DNA from: Spiroplasma clarkii
Lineage (GTDB): Bacteria; Bacillota_I; Bacilli_A; Mycoplasmatales; Mycoplasmataceae
Length of the DNA: 64,000 bases
Assembly (NCBI RefSeq): GCF_002795265.1
Contig: NZ_CP024870.1
Span: 1,302,001-1,366,000, forward strand
Direction of reading: 5' to 3'
Shown: positions 10,676 to 21,069 of the stretch, in pieces
Numbering within the stretch: position 1 is the stretch's first letter
Layout: every line of letters starts with the position of its first letter
The notes under the pieces: generated by a model
Seen by the model: the letters and a program-made list of their open reading frames with translations, nothing else
Databases searched by the model: none
What the model was told of the DNA's origin: nothing
Position numbers and translations under genes: made by a program

Positions 10676-13219
10676 TTATGCTAGTTTAACACTAAAGATT
10701 CCATTAGTTGTATATGGATAAATAGATTCAAAAGCACATTTGCTGTGATTGTAAATTTTAGTTCCATCTCCATTTTCAGTATCAAGACTAAAATCTTTAT
10801 TTAAAAATTCTATTTTTAAATAGTTTCCTGAATTAAAACTTCAAGCAAAACTACTATTCAAAGTCATGGTTTCTTTACTAATTAATTTAGAGTTGATTTC
10901 TTTAGTTTGACTTTCATCAAATAAAGAAATTTTTGCAAAATCTGTCTCACTTGCATCAATTCAATTATCAAAACTTTTAAATTTAATTTTTTTTGTTCTC
11001 TTGTCAACTCAAAGGTGAAAACTATAGTTACATAAATGACTACCATTAATTGTATTACCCCTAATTTTTAAGTAACTCGGAACAAATTGACTACTATTTG
11101 AATTTGATTGCAATTCATAACTTGAAAGATAATGAATTGCAGCTTGTTTACTATTAACAAAGGCATTTTTTAAAACTATTTGGGTTGATTTATTTCTTGG
11201 TGAGACATCATTATCAATAATGTGATTCATTAATAGATTACTTCCAGACAAAACTCCCCATTCAGAAAATGGTTTTAAAAGTGTTTCAGAATTTTTTAAA
11301 GCAAAACCAGCTTGCATATTTTTAACTCATAATTTACTGTCATAAATTCCTGATAAATCTTTATCTAAAATAATGCCAAATAATTTTTGACCTTGATCTG
11401 TCCCAAATGATTTTGCTAAATTTTTAACACTTGCTGGGACTTCTAAACCTCATTTTTCAAAAAATGAAGTCAAGTTAATTTGAGCAACCACAGTGATTGC
11501 TTCTAATAAAATATCTCAGCAAGCTTGATAAGCAGGAACAAAGTTTTGATAAGAACTTTCACTATTAGCTGCATAATAACTTGTTAACTCTGCAATTTTC
11601 ACTGTAATATCATCTTTATGATAACGATAATAATTGTTTAGTGAAGGAATAAAACCATCACTCAAGCCTAAAATTAATTGGGCTCAAAAAATTGTTTCAA
11701 CATCACCAATAAGTTCAACTGAACCTCTGTTAGTTACAGAGTAATTGTTTTTACCTTGAGCATTGTCTTCATATAAAGCATTTTTTCTAATCCCTCCTGT
11801 TATAAAACTAGGGTTGGCATTTCTAAAACCACTATGACTTTTTATCATATCTATAAAACTACTGTCAGGAGAACTCATGTAACCATTTTTGTATAGCAGT
11901 TTTGTAACTCCAATTGGATTAATTTTTGCAGTAACAGGCAATCTCTTTTTAAGTGTATAAGTGTTGTTTTGATAAGTTTCACCAAGAACTTCAAACATGT
12001 CTCAAAGGTCTTGTGAATAATAAATTTTCATATCTTCACTAACATCTATATTTGAATTTGCATATCCTAGTGCTCTTTTGTTAGCAAATGTTGTTGTGAA
12101 CTGTTTTTCTAAGAAGAAAAATGGTCTGGTTGCTAAGAAATTTTTAAAATAGAATTGTTCACCATCAAGGTTTGAAGTAATCATCAAACAATCTTCACCA
12201 CAATGAAATTGACTTGGTCCTTTGTCACTCATAAAGATGTTTTCTTTTTGAAAAGCATATTCAAAGTTTAAGTCACCAACTCCTTCTGAACTCACCCCAT
12301 TGACTTGATTGGTAAGTGCATAATTTTGATCCATTATTTCTAAGAAATTATTTAGGTTACTGTTGCGGAAATCATGACCTGAAATTCTAGCAGTTTCTAA
12401 GAAGAGGAACATTTTAACAGTATCAATAATAATATTGAATTTTTTTGACTTAAATATTATTACTGGGATTGACTGTCTTAACTGATAGTTTACATCACTA
12501 TTAGAACCAATGAAATTATCCAACATAAAGTAAAGTTTTTTTCAAAAGAATTTATAACTTTCATCTTTTATATTTCCATCAGTGGGCATTTGGTAAACCA
12601 AAGCTCCTCTTGAGGGACTATATCTTAACCCATTAACTACTACTCTTGAAATATTTATTTCAGAAGCAATGTGGTGAAATAAAAGCCCATAATTTGTTGC
12701 AGTAAAAGCAAGCACATAATCATCAGGTGTTTCTCTAAAAGATGTAATAACATCATCATTCATGTAAGATTGATAGGGATTTTCTTGTTCTCCTCTTGGA
12801 TCTGGATTTAAGTACCTACCCAGAGTTGAACTTCAATCACCAGACATTCCTAGTCGAAAAACTCCAGGAGTTTCTTCAATAAATTTAATATCTGCAGCAA
12901 AAGTTTTTTCTTTGCTAAGATATACTTCAACTAAGTCACATTCATGTAAAAAGGCATCTGTTGGCACATATTGACTAGCATTAAATCTTCGATCTAAGTA
13001 CATAGTGTTGTCATAATTTTTAAATGCCAAATTATTGGCTCCTTTATTAAAACCATTTAAGTATTTGTTGTATTCTTTAAAGTGTTGTAAACTAAGATCT
13101 GGATTTTCATTAGTTGGTACAGCAACTTTTTTTGGAACGTATTTTACCGAACAACTAGTTACAGCAGTTGGGGCAACCACTAAAGTGGTTGACGCAAAAA
13201 ATTTTAAAGTTTTTTTCAT
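10676..13219 (-). CDS. large lipoprotein (847 aa)
   Basis: Open through at least four TGA (Trp) codons, all in one frame. Signal peptide MKKTLKFFASTTLVVAPTAVTSC gives a lipobox with Cys23. The start is placed at 13219 because GGTGAT (complementary to the 16S tail) stands 7 nt before it; an ATG at 13228 is possible. The mature part is rich in Asn, Ser, Phe and Tyr with many beta-like stretches, e.g. YVLAFTATNYGLLFHHIASE and SMIHCGEDC-like cysteines around residue 340. No recognisable catalytic domain; a solute-binding or adhesin role is possible but not shown. Unrelated in obvious sequence to the lipoprotein at 1-2108. Confidence 0.88.
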
Positions 13220-13475
13220 ATGTTTCATCACCGTTTTCTTTCTTTAACTAAAAATATAATTTTTTTTGGATGCTAAAAATAAACTAGATTGATTAATAAA
13301 AATCATTGTCTAATTCAGATGATGCATACTCACATAGTTTAACTTGGTTATATTTTTACTACTCTTACTCATTCATATAATTTATAACTAAAATCTAATT
13401 TCATTAATACCCATCATTCTTAATTATAACATTAATAATAGTGCAATGATACACATTAATATGACATTTGTAGAT
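13220..13475. other. 256-bp intergenic region
   Basis: AT-rich, no open frame worth calling. It should hold the promoter of the lipoprotein at 13219; candidate -10 hexamers of TATAAT type occur but none is outstanding. Confidence 0.5.
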
Positions 13476-13504
13476 AAAAAAAATCAGACTTGGGTCTGGT
13501 TTTT
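13476..13504 (-). terminator. terminator of tsaE-tsaB
   Basis: CCAGACCCAAGTCTG stem followed by ATTTTTTTT on the minus strand, overlapping the tsaB stop. Confidence 0.8.
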
Positions 13505-14069
13505 AGACATATGACTTAATATAAATTGGTTCAATGTCATTAATATTTGTTTGTAATTGAAATTCAGATTTTAAATCTAAATAGTTATTAACAAAATCAA
13601 GTTCTTGATAATCTTTTAGTATTTCAAAAGTTGAAAATTGTTCAGTGAAATCCTCAATGTACTCTTCTAAAATAACTTGATCACAAATTATATTTTTACC
13701 ATTTTCATAAATTCCCAAATAATACTTTTGACCCTTAGCATCCAACAAGCTAATTGCATTTTTTAATCCAGCCTGATAGTGTAAAGAACTTATTGTATAA
13801 ACTTCAAAGCAATCATCAATTGCTTTTAAAGTCTTAACAATACTCACCCCTACTCGAACTCCAGTGTAACTTCCAGGTCCCAAAGTTACATAAAGTTTGT
13901 GGATATCTTTAATTGTTAAGTGATTTTTTGTTAAAAGTGTCTTAACTTCTTCAACACTTACATCACTAATTTTAATTAAATCTTTGATAATTTTTGTATC
14001 AATTACTTGATTATTATTTTCTAAAACTAGTACTAAACAACCATTTGTGGTATCAATAAATAAATTCAT
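13503..14069 (-). CDS. tsaB: TsaB, partner in t6A tRNA modification
   Basis: 188 aa ASKHA-fold protein. N-terminal LFIDTTNGCLVLVL, then LGPGSYTGVRVGVSIVKTL, the hallmark of TsaB/YeaZ, at about residues 62-80. TsaB dimerises with TsaD and, with TsaE, makes N6-threonylcarbamoyladenosine at position 37 of ANN-decoding tRNAs. It is shorter than the E. coli protein (231 aa), as in other mollicutes. The ATG follows the tsaE stop by one base; its AAGGAG lies within the end of tsaE, so translation is coupled. TsaD is not in this window. Confidence 0.93.
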   Translation of the reverse strand: MNLFIDTTNGCLVLVLENNNQVIDTKIIKDLIKISDVSVEEVKTLLTKNHLTIKDIHKLYVTLGPGSYTGVRVGVSIVKTLKAIDDCFEVYTISSLHYQAGLKNAISLLDAKGQKYYLGIYENGKNIICDQVILEEYIEDFTEQFSTFEILKDYQELDFVNNYLDLKSEFQLQTNINDIEPIYIKSYV

Positions 14070-14070
14070 T

Positions 14071-14481
14071 TTAATTCAACTCCTTAATCAGAAACTCTCG
14101 AATATCTTCTCCAAGTATTTTAATACTTATTTCAATCACTTTAAAATACTTTTGTAAATCAATCTCTAAGTTTTGTGCTCATTCAATTACACTAAATGCA
14201 TCAAAAAACTGTTCTAAGTACATTTGACTTTCTTCACCACCAGCTAAACGATAAGCATCAACATGATTTATTTTTAAATTAGGGATTTGGTATTGATTCA
14301 TAATAATAAAGGTTGGGGAATTAACCATTTCTTGAACACCAAGTGCTGCTAGTAGGTTTTTAGTAAAAGTAGTTTTACCTGCTCCCATTTCCCCATTTAA
14401 TATTAAACATGTATTTTTTTGAGCTCAGGGTTTAATCGAATCTACCAAAACATCTAGTTGCTCAAAATTTTTTATAATCAT
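14071..14481 (-). CDS. tsaE: TsaE, ATPase of t6A tRNA modification
   Basis: 136 aa. P-loop GEMGAGKTTF around residues 31-40, then NSPTFIIMNQY and HVDAYRL, and an acidic AEEWAQ-like region (VIEWAQ, Trp from TGA at 14179): the TsaE/YjeE family. It binds the TsaB-TsaD complex and resets it by ATP hydrolysis. ATG has AAGGAGAGAAGCCC upstream. Divergent from the flavoprotein gene, with a 65-bp shared promoter region. Confidence 0.93.
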
Positions 14482-14512
14482 GGGCTTCTCTCCTTATTTA
14501 AAACTATATATA

Positions 14513-14521
14513 TGATATAAT
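14513..14521 (+). promoter_or_regulatory. extended -10 promoter (TGATATAAT)
   Basis: TG-A-TATAAT located 26 nt before the flavoprotein ATG; no good -35, as is usual for extended -10 promoters. Confidence 0.6.
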
Positions 14522-14546
14522 TTTTTGCAAGGGAGTGAAACAAGAA

Positions 14547-15524
14547 ATGACAAAAGATTTATTAATAATTGGTTGTGGTCCTGCTGGACTTTATGCTTGA
14601 AAAATGGCTGCAGATCTTGGTTTAACTGGGATTATTGTTGAAGGACAACCCAGTTATGGAGGTCAAGTTAGCAATAACTATCCAGAAAAAATCATTAAAA
14701 ATCTACCAGCAATTCCAGAAATTAAAGCAAGTGATGCTATGGATAATATGTATGCTGCTATTAATCAAAATGCTGATATTGCTGTAAAATACAACACTAC
14801 TATAAAAAGTATTGATATCATTACTCCAAAAGAGGATGCTGATTGACAAAAAAATTGATTTAAAGTTAAATTTTCAGATAAGTCAGTTGAAGAATTTAAA
14901 AGAATTTTATTTGCTGATGGAATTGGAGTTTATTCACCAGTTCGTTTAACTGATGAAGATTATGACAATGTCATTTACACTGTAACTGATTTAAAAGAAT
15001 TTGACAAAAAAAATGTTTTGATTTTTGGAGGTGGAGACTCAGCAGTTGATTGGGCAAATCAAATTGTTACCAATGCCAAGTCAGTGACTGTAATTCATCG
15101 TCGCGATGAATTTAGAGCAAAACCTGCAAATCTACAATTGGCTGCAGAACAAGGTGTTAAATTATTAGCTCCATATATTTTTCAAGAAATAACAAAAACT
15201 AGCAATGATTGTATTGAGAAATTGCAAGTTGCCAATGATGATCAAGTTTTAACACTTGAAGCTGATATAATTTTAGTTCAATATGGACAACAGATGAACA
15301 AAACAAAGTATAAAAATTTGGATTTAGCAATGAATGAACAAAGTCGCATTCTTGTAGATCAAACTTTTGAATCAAATATTACAGGCATTTATGCTGCTGG
15401 AGATTGCTGTGCTCATCCTACTAAAACTCGCAATATTCTTTCAAGCATTTTTGAAGCTATGAATGCTATTATTAATATTGAAAAAGTGGTTCACCACCGT
15501 AAAGTACTTAATAATGGGTGATAA
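14547..15524 (+). CDS. ferredoxin/flavodoxin-NADP+ reductase-like flavoprotein (TrxB fold)
   Basis: 325 aa, read through three TGA (Trp); real stop TAA at 15522. FAD-binding GCGPAGLYA at residues 9-17, NADPH-binding GGGDSAVDWANQ at about 158-170 followed by VTVIHRRDEFRA, and C-terminal GIYAAGDCC. The redox CxxC of thioredoxin reductases (expected around residue 135) is absent, which places it with the YumC-type ferredoxin-NADP+ reductases (FNR2) rather than TrxB. It ends in GIYAAGDCCAHPTKTRN. Probably supplies or drains electrons of a flavodoxin/ferredoxin; physiological partner unknown. Confidence 0.85.
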
Positions 15525-15550
15525 AAAAAGAGGTCAGACCTCTTTTTTTT
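15525..15550 (+). terminator. strong terminator of flavoprotein gene
   Basis: AGAGGTC-A-GACCTCT directly after the stop, then eight T. Confidence 0.92.
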
Positions 15551-15915
15551 GTTACTTTCATATCATTCATAAATAGTTTCAAGAAATATACACTTGGGGA
15601 GATTTTATTAACACAATTTTTAACTATAGGTGTAAAAACTTGCTGACATATGAACGGGGGAAGTCAGCGTGAATTAGTTACTACTAAGAAGATTTATTAT
15701 TTAATTGATAGACGTACAAATATGAAAGTAGCATTTGAAACATTGTAAATGATTTCTTACTTTAAAAGTTTAAACCTATTTACATTTTTATTATATCAAA
15801 AAATTTCCAATTTACTATATTTTTAATAGAAAAATGAATTTTTTTATCATTGATGAGTTTTTAATTTCATAAATATTAAATTGAGCAACATATAAGATGA
15901 TTTTTATCTTTAATT
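15551..15915. other. intergenic region with coding-like debris
   Basis: No intact gene. On the plus strand two short adjacent frames look protein-like: NLLTYERGKSAW (about 15640-15670) and, shifted, ELVTTKKIYYLIDRR... ending in TAA at 15746. A stem GCTGAC/GTCAGC encloses ATATGAACGGGGGAA at 15641-15667, GC-rich compared with its surroundings. It could be a transposase remnant or a small RNA; I cannot decide. Confidence 0.4.
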
Positions 15916-15919
15916 TGGT

Positions 15920-16402
15920 TTATCAATCATCCCCAGGTCATCATGGACCATCTATTGAATCAGAACTAAGAACACTAATAACTGATTTCTTACGTATAAA
16001 CCTATATTTTTCTTTTACTAATTGCTCTTTTACTGTTAAGTAGAAGAACAAAACTACAAAGACATTTAGCAGTGGGATGTAGGCAAAAATTTTTACAATT
16101 TTTCTGCCTTTTTCAAGTTTCACTTTATTTGACAAGTTTTTAATTAGGATTTTCATATTGTTAACAAACATAACAGATACTACTGTTATAAATATGAAAC
16201 ATAAAAGTGATAAAACAGGCAGCACAATAATGGCATTATAATCTTTTTCATAAATAAAGAGTAATATACCTGAAATTAATGCAGCTAACCCAAAAAATGC
16301 ATCAAAAATAACAAAGTAAAACTTGTTAATTGGAACACAAGTAACTAGTTTTCTATCAATCTCTTTTTCTGTTCAATATTTTCATGAAAAGCAATCAAGC
16401 AT
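15920..16402 (-). CDS. small membrane protein, unknown
   Basis: 160 aa: MLDCFSWKYWTEKEIDRKL, then hydrophobic segments at about residues 25-45, 52-80 and 105-125, a basic loop (KNLSNKVKLEKGRKIV) and a Trp-rich acidic end SIDGPWWPGDDW. The Trp codons near the end are all TGA. Start at 16402 has GGTGATTACT. The region upstream on the same strand holds two further small frames (16425-16743, 16751-16873), probably the remains of one locus. Function unknown. Confidence 0.7.
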
Positions 16403-16424
16403 AGTAATCACCACTTTCTATAAA

Positions 16425-16743
16425 CTAAACTTTCATTTTTCATAAATCTGAATCTAGTGTATTTTTTCAGATAATTAATGCAGAGTAAACTCCACCAAAA
16501 AAAGCTAACTGAGCAATTATAATATTCTCAATTAGATCTAGTAAAATCCTTCAAAAACTGCTGAAATTGCAGTTATCATCAATACTAAATTTGCTTATTT
16601 TAAAATCATTTAAGAGCTTTTGATAATCCACCATTAGGTTTATTACCTCATCATTTAATGTTTCAAAGTCTGCAACAGTTTTAGATTTTGAAAATACATA
16701 TAGTTTTTTCAAAAAGTTTTTCTGCACCTTTAATCATTTTCAT
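16425..16743 (-). pseudogene. frameshifted small membrane protein
   Basis: From ATG 16743 the frame reads MKMIKGAEKLFEKT and stops after 20 codons; the +1 frame continues without stop for about 100 codons as KKLYVFSKSKTVADFETLND ... ending LWKMKV at 16425 and includes a TM segment (IIIAQLAFFGGVYSALIIW) with Trp-coded TGA. A one-base slip in the A6 run near 16702 would join both. If not a pseudogene, translation could start at an internal ATG (MVDYQKLL) with GAGGT upstream. Confidence 0.5.
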
Positions 16744-16750
16744 TATTTTC

Positions 16751-16873
16751 TTATATTGCTGATGCAAATATTAGCATACTTAAGAACACTAAAATTACAG
16801 TTTCTAAAAAACTAAATTCTTTATTTTTAGTTTTATTTGTTAAAATTATTTCATTCTTTTTATTACTATTCAA
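16751..16873 (-). CDS. possible 40-aa single-TM peptide
   Basis: Short frame: hydrophilic Asn/Lys-rich half (NSNKKNEIILTNKTKNKEF) followed by one TM helix (LETVILVFLSMLIFASAI). The only start is TTG at 16873 with AGGGA 11 nt upstream, so translation is uncertain. It precedes two other membrane-protein frames on the same strand. Confidence 0.35.
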   Translation of the reverse strand: MNSNKKNEIILTNKTKNKEFSFLETVILVFLSMLIFASAI

Positions 16874-16944
16874 ATCAAACTATTCCCTATAAATATAATA
16901 ACACATAAATTCTACATTGGTTTCCCCAACACTAATCTTCAAAA

Positions 16945-16972
16945 TAAAAAACTTGAATAAAATTCAAGTTTT
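16945..16972 (-). terminator. terminator of the gpmI transcript
   Basis: AAACTTGAA-TTTTA-TTCAAGTTT then TTATTTTG on the minus strand. Confidence 0.8.
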
Positions 16973-16983
16973 AAAATCAAACA

Positions 16984-18570
16984 TTATTTTTCAATCAAGC
17001 TTGGTTGGGTCATTTCTTCAGGGACACTTTCCCCAATTATTTCTAAAATAGTTGGAGCTACATCAGCAATAGCAGCGTCAACACTTCTTAGCTTGATAGT
17101 TTTATCAGTAACAATAATTGGTACTGGTTGGCTTGTATGTTTTTTATTTGGTCCCCCTTCAGCATCAATCATAACTTCTGCATTTCCATGATCAGCTGTA
17201 ATAATCATAACTGCACCAGTTTCTTGAGTGGCTTCATACACTCTTTTTAATTGAGCATCTAAAGTTTTGACTGCAGTAATAGTTGCTGGTAAAATTCCTG
17301 TGTGCCCGACCATGTCACAGTTTGCATAGTTTAAAACTATGACATCATATTCATTGCTTTTGATTTGTTTAACTAGTTGATCTGTAATTTCAACTGCTGA
17401 CATTTCTGGTTTTAAATCATAAGTGGCTACTTTTGGTGAAGCAATTAAGTTAATTGCTGCATTTGGTAAAGTAATTTCATCAGGTTTTGCTAAACCATTT
17501 TTGAAGTAATCTTTTCCTCCATCAAAAAAGAAAGTAACATGAGCAATTTTTTCAGTTTCTGCAATTCTTAATTGTTTATAACCTTTTTTACTTAATCATT
17601 CTCCTAAACCATTAACAACTTCAATAGCTTTAAAAGCAACTAGTGGTGAAGCCACTGTTGCTGCATATTCCATCATTGAAACAAAAACAATTTTTTGTCC
17701 TAAGAAAGTTAGGCCTTTAAAGGCAGGATCGCTTCAAGCTTGATAATCTTTATTGGTTAAGGTTGATGCTAGTTGAATGGCACGATCTGGTCTGAAGTTT
17801 GCAAACACAACTGAATCATTGGGTTTGATATAACCATTAGCAGCACTTTGATTGAAAGCTGGTAAAATTCCCTCATCATCTTTCCCTTGATCATATTGGC
17901 TTTGGATATAAGCTTTTGGATCTGTAAAACTATTTTCACAAGTACGATCCACAAGTGATTTATAAGCTTCTGTGGTTCTTTCCATTCTTTTATCACGATC
18001 CATTGAGTAAAATCTTCCTGAAATTGAACCAACTTGACCTACTTTATATTCTTTAAATAAGTCTTCTAATTCACTTAAATAATTTAAGGCTACAGTTGGT
18101 TTGGTGTCCCTACCATCAGTAAATAAATGTACATAAATTTCTTTTACTCCTGCTTTTGCAGCACTTTTAAATGTTGCAAACATATGGTTCATGTGGGAAT
18201 GGACTCCTCCATCTGAAAACAACCCCATAATATGAAAAGCACTTTGGTTTTTTAAAGCATTGTCAATTGCTTGTTTAATGATTGGGTTAGTTTCAAAAGA
18301 TTTATCCTTGATAGCTTTATTAATTAGTGATAATGACTCATACTTAATTCTTCCAGCTCCTAAATGGATATGTCCAACTTCTGAGTTTCCCATTTGACCA
18401 TCAGGTAAACCAACTCATTCACCACTGGCATGTGCTGCTACTCATGGGTATTGTTTTTTTAAACTTTCCACAAATTCCATTTGTGCACTGTCTACTGCAT
18501 TACCTTGACTAGGTTCAGCAAGACCTCATCCATCTAAAATTGCTAATACTACTGGTTTTTTTGCTTTCAT
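16984..18570 (-). CDS. gpmI: 2,3-bisphosphoglycerate-independent phosphoglycerate mutase
   Basis: 528 aa. The alkaline-phosphatase-superfamily enzyme that interconverts 3- and 2-phosphoglycerate with two Mn2+. N-terminal VVLAILDGWGL (metal Asp), MGNSEVGHIHLGAGRI with the phosphoserine nucleophile Ser in NSEVGH, HMNH and FTDGRDTKP, FANFRPDRAIQL, and the C-terminal metal site YANCDMVGHTG ... ITADHGNAE. Four or more TGA are Trp. GGAGGAGAAATAGAAA ribosome site. First glycolytic gene downstream of the HAD and tpiA genes in one operon (3-nt gap). Confidence 0.97.
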
Positions 18571-18573
18571 TTT

Positions 18574-19392
18574 CTATTTCTCCTCCAATACATGTTTGTA
18601 AATTGCTTTGGCAACAGCACCTTCAACATTTGTATGAGGTGATACCTCATCAACTAGTTTTTTAACTTTTTCAATGGCATTAGCAGGTGCAATTGATAGA
18701 CCTGCATACTTTAGCATAGGAATATCATTGGCAGCATCTCCAATTGCCATCATTTCACTTGCATCAATTTGATAATAATTTGCTAAAAAATCCAAAGCGT
18801 GTGCTTTATTGATACCTTTTAAGTTAATTTCAGCACTAAAAGTCTCTGGATTTCAAGCCACTTCAAGGCCTAAATCTCTTAAAGTTTGTACTAAAGTTGT
18901 GTTACCACTGAACATAATTAGTTTAAAGCAATCATCTAACTCATCACCAGGCTTGACAACAAGTACCTCTCCATCAAAAAAAGTAGATTCATGAACTAAT
19001 TCTTTTGAGGCTGAGATTGGTTTGTTGATAAATGAACGTTTAAAATCTTGACCATATCCTCATAACTCAGCTTCTGGGTATTGAAAAATTGCTTGAAAAG
19101 CAGCCTCAACAATGGCTTTTGGAATTGTGACTGCATCTAAAATCTTTTCATTCATGATGTCATAAATTAAAGCACCATTAAACCCTGCAACAATTGCTTC
19201 ATTTTCATCAAAATTATAAATTTCAAAACGGTTTCACTTAGCATGAACAGGTCTTCCTGTCACAAAAATTACTTTGATATCATTTTCTATTGCTTCATTA
19301 ATTGGGGCAATGTTTTCTTCGACATAGTTTCCAAGAGATGCATAAGCAGTTCCATCCATGTCTAAAGCAATTAACTTAATTTTCGTTGCCAC
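18574..19392 (-). CDS. Cof-type HAD hydrolase
   Basis: 272 aa. HAD motif I LIALDMDGTA at residues 7-16, motif II VIFVTGRP at about 40, motif III Lys near NLKGINKAHALDFL, motif IV MAIGDAANDIPML. The large C2 cap between motifs II and III marks the Cof/YidA class of sugar-phosphate or flavin phosphatases; substrate not deducible. Start is GTG at 19392, overlapping the tpiA stop by one base (TAGTG), so coupled translation is expected. Placed between tpiA and gpmI. Confidence 0.92.
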
Positions 19393-20132
19393 TATTGAAC
19401 TAAGCCTAAGTATGAATCTTCAATTAGTGAAGCTCCCCCAACTAAAGCTCCATCAATATCTGGCTGAGATAAAATATCTTTAATGTTTTCTGGTTTAACA
19501 CTTCCCCCATACTGGATTAACACTTCATTTGCAACTGCTTGGTTGTATAATTTAGCAATGTGTTGACGAATTCCTTGACAAATTTCTTGGGCAATTTCTG
19601 GAGTTGCTACTTTTCCAGTTCCAATTGCTCAAATTGGTTCATAAGCAATTACTACTTGACTCATTTGTTCAGCAGTTACCCCTGCAAGATCTTGGGTTAA
19701 TTGTTCTGCTACATGAGCCATTGTTTTTTTAGCTTCATAAATTTCTAAACTTTCTCCACAACATAAAATTGGAGTAAAATTAGCAGCAACTAAAGCCTTT
19801 ACTTTAGAGTTAATCATTTGGTCACATTCACCAAAAATATCTCTTCTTTCAGAATGACCAATAACTACATAGTTAACATTGATAGCTTGTAACATTGGAA
19901 TTGAAGTTTCCCCTGTAAATGCCCCTTCTTTTTCAAAATAGCAATTTTGAGCTGCAATTTTAATATTTTTGGCAACTTTTGTTAAATCACTTAACATTAC
20001 AGTTGGAGCTGCAACTCCAACAATCATATTTGGGTTGGCCTTTAATTTTGCCTCAACATTTTTAATAAACTGAACCCCTTGTTCATTTGTTTTAAACATT
20101 TTTCAGTTTCCCACAATAATTTGTTTTCTCAT
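19392..20132 (-). CDS. tpiA: triosephosphate isomerase
   Basis: 246 aa TIM barrel. [16 protein letters not shown] (catalytic Asn11-Lys13), GHSERRD with His at about residue 95, catalytic AYEPIWAIGTGK (Glu165 region; Trp from TGA 19629) and C-terminal YGGSVKPEN-type phosphate loop. Interconverts DHAP and G3P. AGGAGAAATAAAA before ATG. First gene of tpiA-HAD-gpmI. Confidence 0.97.
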
Positions 20133-20185
20133 TTTTATTTCTCCTATTTATTTCATTTTAATTTTAACACTATATTACAATTAAC

Positions 20186-20217
20186 ATAAAAAAATAAGCA
20201 AAAATGATTTGCTTAAT
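20186..20217 (-). terminator. terminator of hypothetical gene, overlaps its stop
   Basis: AAGCAAATCATTTTTGCTT stem, then ATTTTTTTATG; the TAA at 20213 lies in the first arm. Confidence 0.75.
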
Positions 20218-20938
20218 AAATTTTATTAATAATTTTGTTTCAATAATCAAAATACTGGTACAAATCATCAAGTTTGGCAATATCTAAGTGTAAACTTGGT
20301 ACCATTCTTTGTAATAAAAGGTAAGTCAATAAGCGATTTCTTCCTCGATACAAGAAGTTTTCATATTTGGTGCTAATAATTAGTCCATATCTTTCTTGTT
20401 TAACTTCAATAATATCTTCATAAGCTAAAACACTAAATATTTCCTGATTTTCATTGGTTAAATACATTTTTTTATTAGAAAAATAAATATCAAAGTCGCC
20501 AATCATTTTTGGTTTAAGGTTTTTTTCACCCATTACCAAACGGTGAACTATGACATTGGTCTGAATCAAGTTAATTTGCTCTTTTTTTGCTATTTCAAAT
20601 TTAACTGGTAACTCTTTTAATGGTCTTCAAGAATTGAAAACCAATTCTTCTAACTGTAACAGAAATGCTTCTTCTTTTGCATTAGCACTTATTTTTAATT
20701 TCTTAAGATTGTGCTTTAACTGAGCACTAAATTTTTCAGTTAATTCAAAATTTTTGTTAATTCATCGCCATAATAGTCAATGTTTAAAGACAATTAATGC
20801 TTTTTTATCCTGAATTAATCTTGAAATTTTTTTAATATACCAACGTGACTTGTGATTTAAGTTATTTTCATCAAGATATTTTAAATATTCAGTTCTTTTA
20901 AAGTAAGAACCAAGATCTTCAAGGTTTCTCAAAAACAT
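20213..20938 (-). CDS. soluble protein of unknown function
   Basis: 241 aa. MFLRNLEDLGSYFKRTEYLKYLDENNLNHKSRWYIKKISRLIQ at the start, a helical middle, and a beta-rich C-terminal half (IVHRLVMGEKNLKPKMIGDFDIYFSNKKMYLTNENQEIFSVLAYEDIIEVKQERYGLIISTKYENFLYRGRN, in pieces) that resembles the PH-like/GRAM-type strand pattern. No TM. ATG at 20938 has GGGAG 9 nt upstream and is preferred to the in-frame ATG at 20989. Function unknown; transcribed towards tpiA, divergent from nox. Confidence 0.7.
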
Positions 20939-21069
20939 CCAATCATCTCCCTTAACTATTATTTTACTATTAAAAAAATTTTTTTTCATAATTTATTTTT
21001 TTTCTAGATTTTGTTAAATCCTCCAAGAAAAGTATTAAAATAATGTTGTATCAAAGGAGAAATAAAAAA

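Noticed and set aside
15640-15670. SRP RNA or RNase P RNA fragment
   Set aside because: The GGGGGAAGTC string is reminiscent, but the flanking conserved elements of either RNA are absent.
17769-18032. Extra minus frame inside gpmI
   Set aside because: Overlaps well-conserved gpmI sequence in another frame.
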